Part shown: positions 1 through 11,429 of the stretch, piece by piece
Position numbering within the stretch: the stretch's first letter is position 1
How the letters are laid out: the number at the start of each line of letters is the position of its first letter
NCBI GenBank assembly: GCA_020809705.1
Contig: CP085828.1
Coordinates: 2,232,001 to 2,296,000 of the forward strand
Origin: Calonectria ilicicola
Taxonomy: Eukaryota; Ascomycota; Sordariomycetes; Hypocreales; Nectriaceae
Reading direction: 5' to 3'
Length of the DNA stretch: 64,000 nucleotides
Notes under the pieces: generated by a model
Told to the model about the DNA's origin: nothing
Databases searched by the model: none
The model's input: the letters and a program-made list of their open reading frames with translations, nothing else
Position numbers and translations under genes: made by a program

Positions 1-3000
1 TTATGTAATAGACTTATGGGATTTTTGTTTTTGGCCAACTATGGGATGGGAATCGGGGTGTTGCCAGCTACGTCTGGATTTTTTATTTGGACATTTTCGG
101 GGCGGATACAAGACGAAGGAGGTGGTTGATTAATGGACGGCTACGAGTTGAGAGGGACGATGAAAAGTAACAGACGACGATTGGGCATGACAGAACCCGA
201 GAAGAGCTATGTAAGAGAACAGGAACAAACCAGAGTTTGAGAACGAAGATGCTGGGAGTCACGGTGAAGTCTGGCTGGTAACCTTGCGGGCAAGAGACTG
301 GCGGTGTGGTGACAACTGAGATTGAGTTGCGGCACAGACAGATTTGCAAGAATGACAATTGTCAATCCAAATTTTACCAATATTGCATTGCGACTATGAA
401 CTTTTGTTGAACGCGAAGACTATATGGGTGAATGTATGAATGGAATGACCATCCAGCAGAGGTGGGTCTCGGTGAGGGTTCGGGAAAAAGACAGTCGACA
501 TGACCCGGGCCGGTAATTCCAAAGGTGGCGTCGACACGGAACCATGCCTCGGCGAATGGGCGGCGAATGGAGAGCCGGAGGGGTGTCAGTCAAGGGGACA
601 TGGGATGGGAAGTGAAATGCACGACTACTGCACAGCAAGACGGCGGGGAATGGGGAATGGGGAATAGGCGGCGGCGGTGGGTGGAAGAAGACAGACAGAT
701 GGATAGATGGATGCCGACCGCCTGCGCCGGGCTCTCTCACTGGTCTGAGGTGGTCTACTTCATACAAACCAGGCGTGCGACAACAGCTGGATGGGGTGAG
801 AGAGTGCGGCCCTTGGTGGGCCGCGCAATGGGTACATCATCACCAGAGGAGAAGGAGTTTGAGGATCCGTCCGAAAGGTCTTTCCACTCGGGCCACCGAA
901 CCGGGACCGACGCCGAGACAGACGCAGAGACAGACGGGCCAGACTTGACTTGAGTGAAGGGATGGGGTCCACACACGCCTCCATGGATGTACATGTATAC
1001 AGTAGTATAGCAGAGTCTAGGTCTCCAGGACAGGGACGGCGGGTGAGTCCAAGCGTACATACATGATGTAGTCTGTAGGTAGGGGGGCAGGCATGACGGC
1101 ACAGAGCTAGAATGCGCAGCTGCAGGCCCCAAGACGAAAATTTTCTTGCCTTTGGCGTTTTGGGGAGCTGGCTAGAAGGCACAGGGCCTCGGCAGGGCAC
1201 AGGTAAGGCGCAGGGCCTCGAGCAAGCGGAGCAGCAGACATGGCCCGGGGCAGTTGCGGGTGGAGGAGGAGAAGAAGGAGGAGGCGGAGGAAGATGAATG
1301 ATGCTGCTGATGATGATGATGCTGATGCTGATAATGATGGAGACTGGGGAGCGGAGCGGAATGGGAGTCTCTGATTGGACAGGGCTCGGCTTGGTGCGGC
1401 TTGGTGTGGCTTCGCGGCTGCAAAAAGTGAATCTTCCCTCCTATTGCCGCATCTATTAGCAATTGACAATTGCTTCCGCATTTTGGGTGGGAGGGGACCG
1501 TCCATTGTCGGGGACCCTTGAAATGCAGCGATGCAGAGCTGCAGCGTTGAAGTGTGGGTTTGTGGGTTAGGTGGGGGGACGCGACCCTGGTCGCTTCGGA
1601 GCCTCGTCTGGACACCTCCAGGAATTGGATTGGGGACCCTGCTTTTGCGGGCGGGAAACCTTTTGCTTAATTGAGCAACTGAGCAGGGCCGCGCTGCAGA
1701 AGAGAGGGCAAAGCTTGACGTGGACAAGGACGCACGGGGCGGTATCGTTCTTCGTTCGTTGTAAGCTGCCCCCCCGGGCGTGTGTCGTTGCAGTCGGAAC
1801 GGGAAGAGAAAAGAGACATCAAGCCCAACCAGCCCACCAGGTCGACGACGTGGTCGTTGTCAGCCATCAGATGGGGGGAGAGAGGGAGAAAAAAAAAATT
1901 CAGGGAAAAAAGGGGTGTGGTACAGGGGCGTGCAAGAGAGGACGACAGCGCACTCGGTCCTCCGTCGATTGAGTCACTGTTGAGTCCATCGTCAGGCATT
2001 CGCATCAGCAAGCCAAGTCACTTGATCGTCCCCGTCTGTCTGTCTGGCTGCTCCTCATACGAATACGGCGCCGGCATGTGTGCCCGGTAGTGTCGACCTT
2101 GTTTGTGTTGGATTGTCCCGTGTGTCGGGGTGGATTTTTGGGATCCCGGAGCCCCGCTGTTGCTTGCTTTGCTTTACGTGTGTGAGAGAGGATCTGTAAC
2201 ATAACTCGTTGTCAAACCCGACAAGCGCAACCAACCAACGGTTGTACAATAATTTTTTTTTTCTAGGGGTCGGGGTGGTAGGGAATGGAAGGGAACGGGG
2301 AGAGGGAGGGAGGGGCTTCTACTTGGCCAGTAATAATTCTACCACTACCCCCCCGGCGCGATAGAACATGACCTTGACGACGGCGCACCCGACCACAAGT
2401 TGAAACAGCTCTCTCGACATTGAGGTGGGGGAGATGGGTTAAAAATTCCTATTCCAGCAAACCCTCATTGCAAAAGACGCCAGACCCGGGCGGCATGGTA
2501 AATTGCGTGAATAACCACCTGAAGCAGGTGGCTGATGATGCCAAGGTGAGATGTGATGGAAGATCGAGCCTAGCAAGGCTGCGCTGCGTGGTCGGTACGA
2601 TCCCACCCCAGCTTATCCCACTTGACCCTTCGCATGGTTCGTTCTAGTTATTGCTGTTCGCCGTAAGATTCCTTTTTCGGTTCAAGCGGCTCCAGAGTCT
2701 GTCTTGATTATAAACCGATAGAGAGCCACATGATTTGGTGGATGGCTGACTGGCTGGTTGGAAAGATGGATGAGGCTTTGCTTTTTATGCTACGTCTGTC
2801 ATCTCCCATGCCCATTGTTATCTTTTTTTTTTCTTTCTTACAACATTGGTGGCAACCAACTTTCACCCAATTCTTGAATTAAAAACGCATTAAAACGGAG
2901 AGGGGGAGGGGGAAAAAGAAAAGAAATAAAAAAGCACCCGTGCCAGAAAGCATCATTCCCCAATTGGATATAAACAGTGAGCGGAGTGGAAGGGGTTACG

Positions 3001-4439
3001 AAACGATAGTGATGGGACCCGCATGAAGGAATCACGGCACCCGGCCCTTCTCGTTGGTAAGTTGGGGCCAGGACCCTGAAGCAAGGTCTACATGTAATAT
3101 GATATGATGACCAACGAAGTCGTCGGTATTGCAATTCATCAAAAGCATCGCGGGGGGGGACAGAGGCGCGCAACAGAACTGATTGATGTTTTACGTTTTA
3201 CAGCAATGTTTTTTTTGTCTTCTTGTTGACCAACGAGACAAGTCGATTTGATGTGGAATCAATTGGGGGATTCTCCTATCAGTTAGTTGACTAACACACT
3301 GCGGCTGCCAAGTTGCAAGCGGCTGGCTTATCAGCTGCACCAGCCTCATGGCGCACCTCCATGATGCACCTGTCCAATCGCCAGCTCGGTTAGGCAAGTA
3401 GATCGATCAATTGCACGCGCAAACCAATTGATGCTCGCAAACAGGGCGGGCTGTATCAGGCAAGCCGGTCGGTGAGGCGAGGCGCGAGTCCATTGTTAAT
3501 TCGCAGGTGCGGGCAGCGCGGCGCCTCTGACCTCAGACCGCAGACCTCGGACTGGCGCGCATGATGTAGTAGTAGCTTGTAGTCTGAAGCGTGTCGCCGC
3601 ATGGAGCCAGCCTCCCTCACCCCTCCAAGCACCACGCATCCATCCATCTATGGATCTGTGCGGGTGACCGAGGTACATCATTGTCCCAGATGCTGTCCCA
3701 GATGCTGCCCCAGTCGTTCCCTCCTTGGTAGGCTATTTTTTTTTTGGTCGTTCGCTGCCATTGCTGAACCCTCTTGGACAAGGGAGTTGTTCCTCGTTTC
3801 GACTTGGCTTTACGTTAGTTGCCTTGTCACGCCCTGGCTAGCCTTGTTCCAGGGTCCTTGCTCCTCCTGTCCCCCTCCCGACCTCTCTTGCGACTGCTAC
3901 GGTAGGTAACGATTTTCTTGGACAGTAAGAGGCCCCAAATTTTCCTGGGTCATGAGGACGTGACTGGGGTGCTGCCACTCCCGAGTTCCCAAAAATCTTC
4001 ACCAACAGACCTCGCTGCTTTCTTATTGCTGCTCCCAAAATTATGCAAAACCCAATTCAATCCCGAGCAGCCCACCAGCCGTTTGGAGACGCACTGCTAC
4101 TGCTGCCACTGCTTCCGCCACCAATTGCTCGCTGAGAACCCCCCCGAACCGAGTGCACAGAGCCCAGGCCCCCCAACCGTCCATTAATTCCGTTGACTTT
4201 CTCTGGCCGCTACGCTCCTGCAAGCTAATCCCGGTTATCTGCCACACCAGCGACAGTAGAGCTAAGTCATCCTTAGCACCTCCAACGCAAGCCATCGACG
4301 ATCCAGCATTGTCTCCGGTAGCCTTTGATCTTCCCGGCCCTCGAGCCGGCTGCAACTACGACTGCATCTCAGGTCTGCATCTTGCCTTGGCCGCTGCAAT
4401 TCCCTACCTGGTCATGGGGGCGCGCGTCCACCGAGATGC
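1..4439. other. Intergenic region, no gene supported
   Basis: No open frame here shows a recognisable domain, a plausible splice structure or a family N-terminus. The open frames present are short, overlap on both strands and have low-complexity translations rich in S, P, R and G. The left part is G-rich on the plus strand and contains short homopolymer and purine tracts. It probably holds upstream regulatory DNA of the regulator starting at 4996 and flanking sequence of a gene beyond the left edge. I see no tRNA, transposon end or long repeat. Confidence 0.6.
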
Positions 4440-4995
4440 ACGATAGAACCAACCAACCCCCCGCAACCCAGCAAAATCAATTCCTTTGAACAATAATACT
4501 GCAAGTGAGTGCGAAACTCGGCCGTTGATGGATGTTTTACCCGTCTTGCCCCCATCCTCAGCTGCACATCCCGCATGCACCAATCCACCACCACATCCAC
4601 CTCGTCCCAATCCTATCCCAGTCTCATTCCCGCCCAATCCTATCCGATCCAATTCCCGCCCGTGGTTCCGGCTGCCATCTACCTTTGCTTCTGCCTCTGC
4701 CTCTGCCTTTGACTCTGCCTCACCCTCACCTCGACTCCCCTTGTTCACCTCGGCTCCTTCAAGCCCAGCACTCACCTCTTTCGCTTCGCCTTGCAACAGT
4801 CTAGTTCCTGCCTCACCGACTCGCCCGAGCGCCCTGCACTCCCACTGATCTGCCATCCCGCCGCCCACTCTTCTTCGCCAGCCGCCTCTCCTCCCGCAAC
4901 ACTGCCCGCTGCCGTCGCCGTCGCCCGTCGCCGCCACATCTCAATCAGCGCCGCCCGTCGCCGGTCCGTCCTCCGTCGCCCGGCGGGCCGTCAAC
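4440..4995 (+). promoter_or_regulatory. Pyrimidine-rich leader/promoter of the Zn2Cys6 gene
   Basis: The plus strand becomes strongly C/T-rich from about 4440 up to the ATG at 4996, with runs of ccacc, tctgcc and cgccgtcgc. CT-rich tracts directly upstream of the start are typical of filamentous fungal promoters and 5' leaders. Several ATGs lie in this stretch (for example 4486 and 4509), so upstream open frames are possible if transcription starts far upstream. No TATA box stands out. The transcription start cannot be placed from sequence alone. Confidence 0.45.
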
Positions 4996-7900
4996 ATGCC
5001 TGCGCGTGGCCCTCCGTCCCCGAGCACACAACCTGCCAAGCGACAGAGACAGTCTTCATTCGATGATGGTTCGCCGCGCAATGGACAAGCGAGTCCTCAT
5101 GACCACCATCCCGACGGTTCCTCCTCTGCGGCCGCGTCCATAGCTGCTTCCAAGGCGGGGCAGAGCAGCAACTTTCGAAATGTCAGCGCCTGTAATCGAT
5201 GTCGCTTGCGCAAGAATCGATGCGACCAGAAGCTTCCTAGCTGCGCCAGCTGCGCAAAGGCCGGCGTCGCTTGTGTTGGATACGACCCCATCACCAAGAA
5301 GGAAATCCCACGCAGGTACGGCGGAAACCCCCCCCCCCCTTGGACGCGCTGCTTGTCGCCGGCTTTGCGCTGTGCGACTGGTGCATCAAAGTCGTTCCTG
5401 TGAAAATTTAACTGCTGGGCGTGGTTACTAACCTGGTTCCCAGCTACGTCTTCTATCTCGAAACCCGAGTCGAGCAGCTTGAAAATTTGCTATCCTCCAA
5501 CAACATCCCCTTCCCCCCAGCCGATAACCTCGAAATTTGCTCCCGCCCCGGAACTGATACAGCTAGCATAAATTCCACTGCCGACACAGGATATTCGGGT
5601 CAGTCGGAGGCTGGTGACCGGGGCATGATCAGGCCTCAAAGTCAAGCTGTCGAGTCGCTGAAACCGAAAAAGCCCAACAACCAATCAACCGGCGGGTTCC
5701 TCAACATCGTCAGTCCTTCAAAGCCTCGTTCCCTCGCCTCAGCCTCCGGAGTTTCCTTTGCTCGCGTGGTTTTCGCCGCCGTGCAATACTCCGTGTCGGG
5801 CCAGACGGGCGCCAAGGATAGCTCCAACTCTCGCCAACCCACTGGAAATGGAACCTCGTTGCGCGACTCTTTCTTTGGCCTTCATACGCGCCCGACGATC
5901 AAGCCGGCGGCCTTTCCCGACAAGGATGTTGGTTTGCGACTAGTAAAGCTCTATTTTGAACACTCCAACCCTCAGATTCCTATTTTGCACAGGGGAGAGT
6001 TTATGCAGACGTTTGAGCGAGTCTATGCAACCAAAGACCCTGCCCCTGGAGCGCGAGAACTCTATCTGCTCAACATGGTATTCGCTATCGGCTGCGGCGT
6101 GATTGTGGGTGAGCCAGTCAAGACCGAGTCATCCGGCGACTCAGGAATGGGTATCGATCAGGCGCGAAGCCAGTGTGCTCCCGAAGAGTATCATGCAAGC
6201 GCCATTGTTCACCTAGAAGAGTGTCTGAGCAATAGTGGTGGTGGGTTGGAGGTCCTACAGGCAGTTCTTCTCCTTGCAAACTTTGCGCTACTTCGCCCCG
6301 TTCCTCCAGGCCTCTGGTAAGATATTTTTTCTTCTTCTTCTTTTTTCTTCGATTTCTGCCTTGTTATTTCCTTTCTTCTTCTCACAACAGGGGTTCGAAG
6401 CGAGGGGGCTAATATGTGCTAGGTACATTATCGGTGTTGCGGTTCGCTTGGCTGTCGACTTGGGGTTGCATTATGAAGACGATCGAGACAATGAAGATCC
6501 TGGTGAGAGCGATGGTGTCGAGGGAGCCGGCTCACGGGAGAATGGAGTTCAGATGCGAGGAAGAAAGTTATGGATTCGCGACATGAGACGACGACTTTGG
6601 TGGTGCACCTACTCCCTGGATCGACTAGTGAGCACATGCGTTGGGCGGCCGTTCGGAATCAGCGATCAGGTCATCACAACCGAATTCCCCTCGTCGTTGG
6701 ACGATGAGTACATCACTACTACGGGGCTGATGGATCCACCCGTGGACCAGGTTCAGTCCAGCTACAAGCATGTCGCGCACCACTACTTCCGCCTACGGCT
6801 GCTCCAATCTGAGATCCTTCAGGTGCTGCAGTACAATCAGGCACAGATTGCGAAGGCAGGGGTACAGAGCAAGCATCCGGATATGCACATGCACATCCAT
6901 CTTCCCTCGCCGTTCCTCGTGCAGTTTGACTCGTTCAGATCGTGGCGTATCGACATTGACAGACGCCTATACCAATGGAAGACAAATGCCCCAAGCAGGC
7001 AGGAGACTGGTGTCATGTTCTCGACCGAATTCCTCGAGCTCAACTATTGGCAGGCCATCATTATGCTCTACCGCCAGAGCCTCAGCGTCCCAGCCATGTT
7101 TGAAGGCGAATACAACACGTCAAATGAAGTCAACAGCCCAACATCTTTCCAACAGGAGCTGCGAGAAGACGAGGACCGGATCTATCTCAAGGTTGCCGAG
7201 GCCGGGCAAAAGATTCTTCGACTATACCGGCAGCTTCATCTCAGCGGACTTGTCAGCTACACCTACCTATCCACCCATCACCTATTCATGGCAGGCATTT
7301 CGTATCTGTACGCCATCTGGCACTCGCCAATTGTGCGAAGCCGTCTGGTAAGTGGTGCACTCTCAACCAAGATGGATATTGGAATTTTCTGCGAGTTGAA
7401 AACTAACAATGTTTGGCAGACGATGGATGAAGTGGACTTTACTATACTGGCAGCCAAGTCGGTACTAAGTGATATGATTGACAAGTGCCCACCAGCAGAA
7501 ACATGCCGAGACGCCTTCGATCGAACAGCAAAGGCCACAATCAAAATGGCCAGCTCAACTGGTGGGTTCGGAGTACCAGCGAACCAGGCCCGACGATCTC
7601 GACGGGAGCCTTCAGCATGGAATACAACACCAGACTCCTCCAAGGGCTCGGCGCAAACACGACACCGCCACCAAAACTCGGATCACGCATCATATCAGTT
7701 TGACATGTCGCTGTCTGACTCGTTATCATCACCCACTCTGTCCGTGGCAGGAGATGCCACTGGGACAGCTCAACCATCGCCCCCTGTCCCGCGGACCACC
7801 GACGGGTACATCATGAAGCCAAGAAGCAGAGGAGGTCCTAGTCCATCCGACATGGGGATGAAAAAGGACGGGTCTCCCGCCGACTCGTCAGTTGTTCCTT

Positions 7901-8226
7901 CGCCACCTGTACAGCGCCGCGTTACGTCACAGCCCTCCAACGCTGGCAGTTCGTATGGTGGCCAGCAACAGCAGCAATTTAATGGTCAGAACGCTGTTGA
8001 ATATCCCGACGCACAGACTATGGAATTCCTGCAGAACCTTGGAGCGACATCCAATGGGGAGTACTCGAACATGGACCAATCCCAGGTTGATCTTGGCTTT
8101 GGCATGAACTGGGAAGGGCTCCATCACGACTACACTGAAGGGCAGCAGATGAACCCCTTTGACACCTTTTTCTTTGGAGGCCAGCAGAATGGCAATGGAA
8201 ACAATGACGGGGGGATGGGCATGTGA
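4996..8226 (+). CDS. Zn(II)2Cys6 transcription factor with fungal_trans domain
   Basis: Four exons: 4996-5315, 5444-6316, 6423-7347 and 7420-8226, giving 974 residues. Intron 1 has a perfect tactaac branch site at 5426 and intron 3 has aactaac at 7401. The binuclear zinc cluster is at residues 66-93 with spacing CX2CX6CX6CX2CX6C (starting CNRCRLRKNRC), followed by a linker and a short coiled coil (YLETRVEQLENLL). The middle homology (fungal_trans) region begins near residue 266 and contains the hallmark RRRLWWCTYSLDR near 454. The C-terminus is Ser/Pro- and Gln/Asn-rich, like an activation region. The protein should act in the nucleus as a DNA-binding regulator, but targets cannot be inferred: no metabolic cluster lies beside it. 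Intron 3 is 72 nt with no in-frame stop, so an unspliced form would add 24 residues. Confidence 0.93.
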
Positions 8227-9128
8227 GCGATTTGTGTTGTTTTATTTCTGGATCTTCTTGTCTGGGTTCTGGCGCGAGATATTCTTGCTTGATGGCTTGC
8301 TGCTACAAGTTAAAAAGGATGGGCGGTTTTCTGATTTTTATCGGTTTATTTTTTACATGTCCGAGTACCAATACCTTGGTCTCTTTGGAGTGTCTTGCTT
8401 CTTTCTTGGTTGAATATGATGTATAGGAACAGAGGGAGCATGCCTTCCCTCCCCTCAAAAAACGGCGGGGTTAGAGAGATGACTGGGGGCTCTTGTCGAA
8501 TTATTTGCTCATGAGGGTTTCGGATGCATTGTCGGACATGGTTGGGGATTATTGTGAAATGGTCTTGGCGACAAGAAAAGAAAAAGAAAAGGACATGAAA
8601 CAGGCATGTTGAGTGTGTATGTAGATGAGATGAGTGGTGGGGTATTGTGATTTACACGAACCGGATGATGAGGCCATCTATCTATTGTCACGGGATGCTC
8701 TAGGTAGACTATTATACCAACCTCAGTTTTCATCCTTGCTTGTTCAGTAGGAACCAGAGATGAGTTCTCGTTTATTAAGCAGTGAACCCCAAGTGCTGGT
8801 ATCATATCGTTCATTGTATGCTATCGTTGTATACTATTCTACATTCTTTGCCTCCACCGTTCTATAGTCATCATGTGTGTTATCTAGCTAGGTCCCCCAG
8901 TGATTATTCGTTTCTTTCATTTTCTTCGGGGGGAGGGGACCGTAGCCGGTATCGTCGTAATTCATCTCACATTGCCTTGCAATGCCAACATTATTAACGC
9001 CATGTCGAACAAAGATACAAGAGAAGAAAAGGGGGTTAGGAGGGAGCGAATTAAGCCCTCCAACTCTCCTAAAAGTCCAAACTGCGTTCCTCTTTCCATA
9101 TCTCATAAGGAAGCCCTCTCCCTAAAAA
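8227..9128. other. Convergent 3' intergenic region
   Basis: This 0.9 kb lies between two genes that point toward each other, so it should hold both 3' untranslated regions and polyadenylation signals. It is T-rich after the plus-strand stop at 8226 (about 8227-8410). No coding region is supported. Confidence 0.6.
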
Positions 9129-9923
9129 TTAATACCTCCGGCTTCCTCTTCTTGGTGAGTCTCGTGGCGGGTAGTACTCGGCGCTCTCCCGGACGTAGCT
9201 CTCACGGCGGTAGCCGGGGCGGTCTGGGCTGTACCGGCGGCTGTTTTGGCGGCGCGGTGGGCTGTGCTCCTCCTCGACGACAATCTCGTCGAGCGAGGAC
9301 AGGGCCGACACTTCGGAGGCCGGGACGGCACGCGGCGGCGCCGTGGACACGGGGGACGGGCTGCGCGGGGGTTCGACGATGACGGGCTCGCCGGTGCGGC
9401 GGCGCGAGCGGGTGCGGGTGCGAACCTCTACGGTTTCGGTGCGGGAGCGAGAGCGGTGCGACGAGGGGGCCTTGCTGGCGCGCCTCTGGTTGTCCTTGTT
9501 CTTGCGCGTGCGGAAGCTCATGGCGCTGCGGGTGCCGTACGACGAGGTGCCCAGCGTTGAGGTGCCCAGTGTCGAAGTGCCCAGCGTCGAGGGGCCAAGG
9601 GTGGACTCGGCGCCCGACTTCTCGTCGCCGCCGCCGCCGCCGCGGATGGGGATGAGCACGAGGCCGCCGTGCAGGATGCAGTAGACAATGTACAGCAGCA
9701 GCAGGAAGCCGACGACGGAGCCGAGGACGATGCCGACAATGACGCCGGGCGACGGCGAGTTGTTCTGGTCGCCGTAGGCCGTCGGGATCGCGACGAAGCT
9801 GGTGCTCTCCTGCCGCGCGGCGAGCGTGACAGCATCGGCGGCGGCGGCGGCCACGGAGCCGAGGAGCGTTTTGGAGGGCGGTACGTCGGCCGCCGCGGGG
9901 ACGGGGACCTGTATCGCCGGCAT
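9129..9923 (-). CDS. Single-pass membrane protein with STLGT repeats and RS-rich tail
   Basis: One exon, 264 residues. The ATG at 9923 was chosen because the frame upstream reads as leader-type low complexity. Residues 1-58 are Ala/Pro-rich with no clear signal peptide. Residues 60-84 form one strongly hydrophobic segment with small-residue spacing (GVIVGIVLGSVVGFLLLLYI). A Gly-rich stretch (GGGGG) and tandem STLGT pentapeptides follow at about 107-126. The remainder is basic and rich in Arg/Ser with many RR, RS and SP pairs, which looks like a cytoplasmic disordered tail open to phosphorylation. The layout resembles the many fungal single-TM proteins of unknown role with a Gly-rich juxtamembrane region. 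I do not recognise a named family. High GC and codon use look native. Confidence 0.75.
   Translation of the reverse strand: MPAIQVPVPAAADVPPSKTLLGSVAAAAADAVTLAARQESTSFVAIPTAYGDQNNSPSPGVIVGIVLGSVVGFLLLLYIVYCILHGGLVLIPIRGGGGGDEKSGAESTLGPSTLGTSTLGTSTLGTSSYGTRSAMSFRTRKNKDNQRRASKAPSSHRSRSRTETVEVRTRTRSRRRTGEPVIVEPPRSPSPVSTAPPRAVPASEVSALSSLDEIVVEEEHSPPRRQNSRRYSPDRPGYRRESYVRESAEYYPPRDSPRRGSRRY
9544..9603 (-). repeat. 15-bp coding minisatellite (4 units)
   Basis: Four tandem 15-bp units (gaggtgcccagcgtt type on the plus strand) lie at 9544-9558, 9559-9573, 9574-9588 and 9589-9603. The last unit is diverged. Read on the minus strand each unit encodes one STLGT/STLGP pentapeptide, so changes in copy number keep frame. 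Confidence 0.9.
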
Positions 9924-11429
9924 CGTTCCCGGGGCGGAATGTCTCTGTCTCTTATTCGTTTTCTTTTGTTTTTCCCTCCTTTGGCTGTCTTTGCTGGTAT
10001 CGAAATCGTCGACAAAAGAGGGGGGTTGAGAATGTCGCTTGCAATGCGAATTCGTGCCAATGGCCGGGGGGCCAGAGGAGGTTGGCTGGTCTCTGGTCGA
10101 GTCTGGTTGGTCGACAGGGAGGAAGAGGGGGGGCGGGTGAGCTACAATTGACCGTCTTTCGTCTTCAGCAGCTCTCCCTAGGCCATGAAAGGGAGGGAGG
10201 GAGGGATGTAAGGAAAAAGAGAGGCCGGGGAATGCTAGGTGATGGATGGTTACAGCTCTTCTTTTTCTTTTGGCGGTGCAGAAAATAGAAGAGAAAAAGA
10301 AAAGGCAATGGGCCAAGGTGAGGGAGACATCAGGGAATGAGTTGTCACGCACGCACAGAGCGCGCGTCACTGAAGCGTTATACGATCAGCTTCTCCCAGC
10401 CACTCGATTTCGCGCCCAACGGAGCAGCGAATGACGGCACTCGCGCAAATGGCGCCCGGAGATGGATTGCTCAGGGGTGAGCGCTTTGCCATGACTTCAT
10501 TGTCAGGATTAAGAAAAAAAAAATTTTAAACAAGGCCCCGTCACAATGTATAGGAAATGCCAATGCAAAAAATAGCATTATGCTACGATACTACACACAC
10601 TCACCCAATTCCTTCAATGGCGGCCTTGAACTTTTTTTTGCTCTTCACCGTTGCCCCGGCCCATCCCGTCCCGTCCACGTGGGGTCGTCAAGCGGGTAGC
10701 ACAACACTGAACGCGCCATCGCGGAATTTAGATCAAATAGCCAGATCCTAAATTGAACAAAGCAATTAGAGTAGCCCTGTATGAATCATATGAATCAGAG
10801 CACTGCAAATCCAGGCTACTCGATTATTTATATCAATTACTTGCCAATCATCGTTTTCCTACTGTATGCAGCCTTTGGATATATACATGGCTTTCTTTGT
10901 ACAAGCACCACCCTTCAAATTCCAACAAATAGACACATGGCAAAAGTCAAACAAGTATTCATCAGAATATAACCGTTTTAATTTATCCCGGTCAAGGTTG
11001 ACGCGAAATCGCAACCAAGAAAGCAAAGCCTTCTTTCTATCGTCTCAACACCGGCCAGCTAAGTCTATGGCCAATTTCCCGCTTTAATCCACTCCCAACT
11101 AAAACCCTCCCATAATAAACGTACATAAAAGTCATCCAGAGGCTCGCTATAATCCAATATCCAGAAAAGCGCCCCTCATCCAGCCCAGTGGTATACAAGA
11201 TTGAAATAAGGAAAAAGAAAAAGGAAATAAAAAATGAAGAGGTAGTTGTCATCGACAATAAGGCCCGTAAGTCCATCCAAAAAATTTTACTTTTTTGCGT
11301 CAAAATCCCAACGCCGTCCTGTTCAACAAAGGGGAATTTCCGTCGGATGCTCGGTATCGGTCGTTATATATACAGGAAAGCAAGAGAAATAAGAAAAATA
11401 ATAAGTGAGGTGTCATATCAGCCAATGGT
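9924..11429. other. Intergenic region between two minus-strand genes
   Basis: The part next to 9923 is the upstream region of the membrane-protein gene: its coding strand is pyrimidine-rich (plus-strand purine tracts around 10120-10320). The part toward 11429 is A/T-richer and should be the 3' region of the PH-domain gene. The ATG-containing frames here have no recognisable content. Confidence 0.55.

Noticed and set aside
1107..1727. 206-codon minus-strand frame with Ser/Leu/Pro-rich translation
   Set aside because: Low-complexity, overlapped by frames on both strands, no splice or family evidence.
4486..4848. 120-codon frame in the leader of the first regulator
   Set aside because: Its Pro/Ser/Ala content simply reflects CT-rich DNA, it overlaps other open frames, and it has no recognisable domain.
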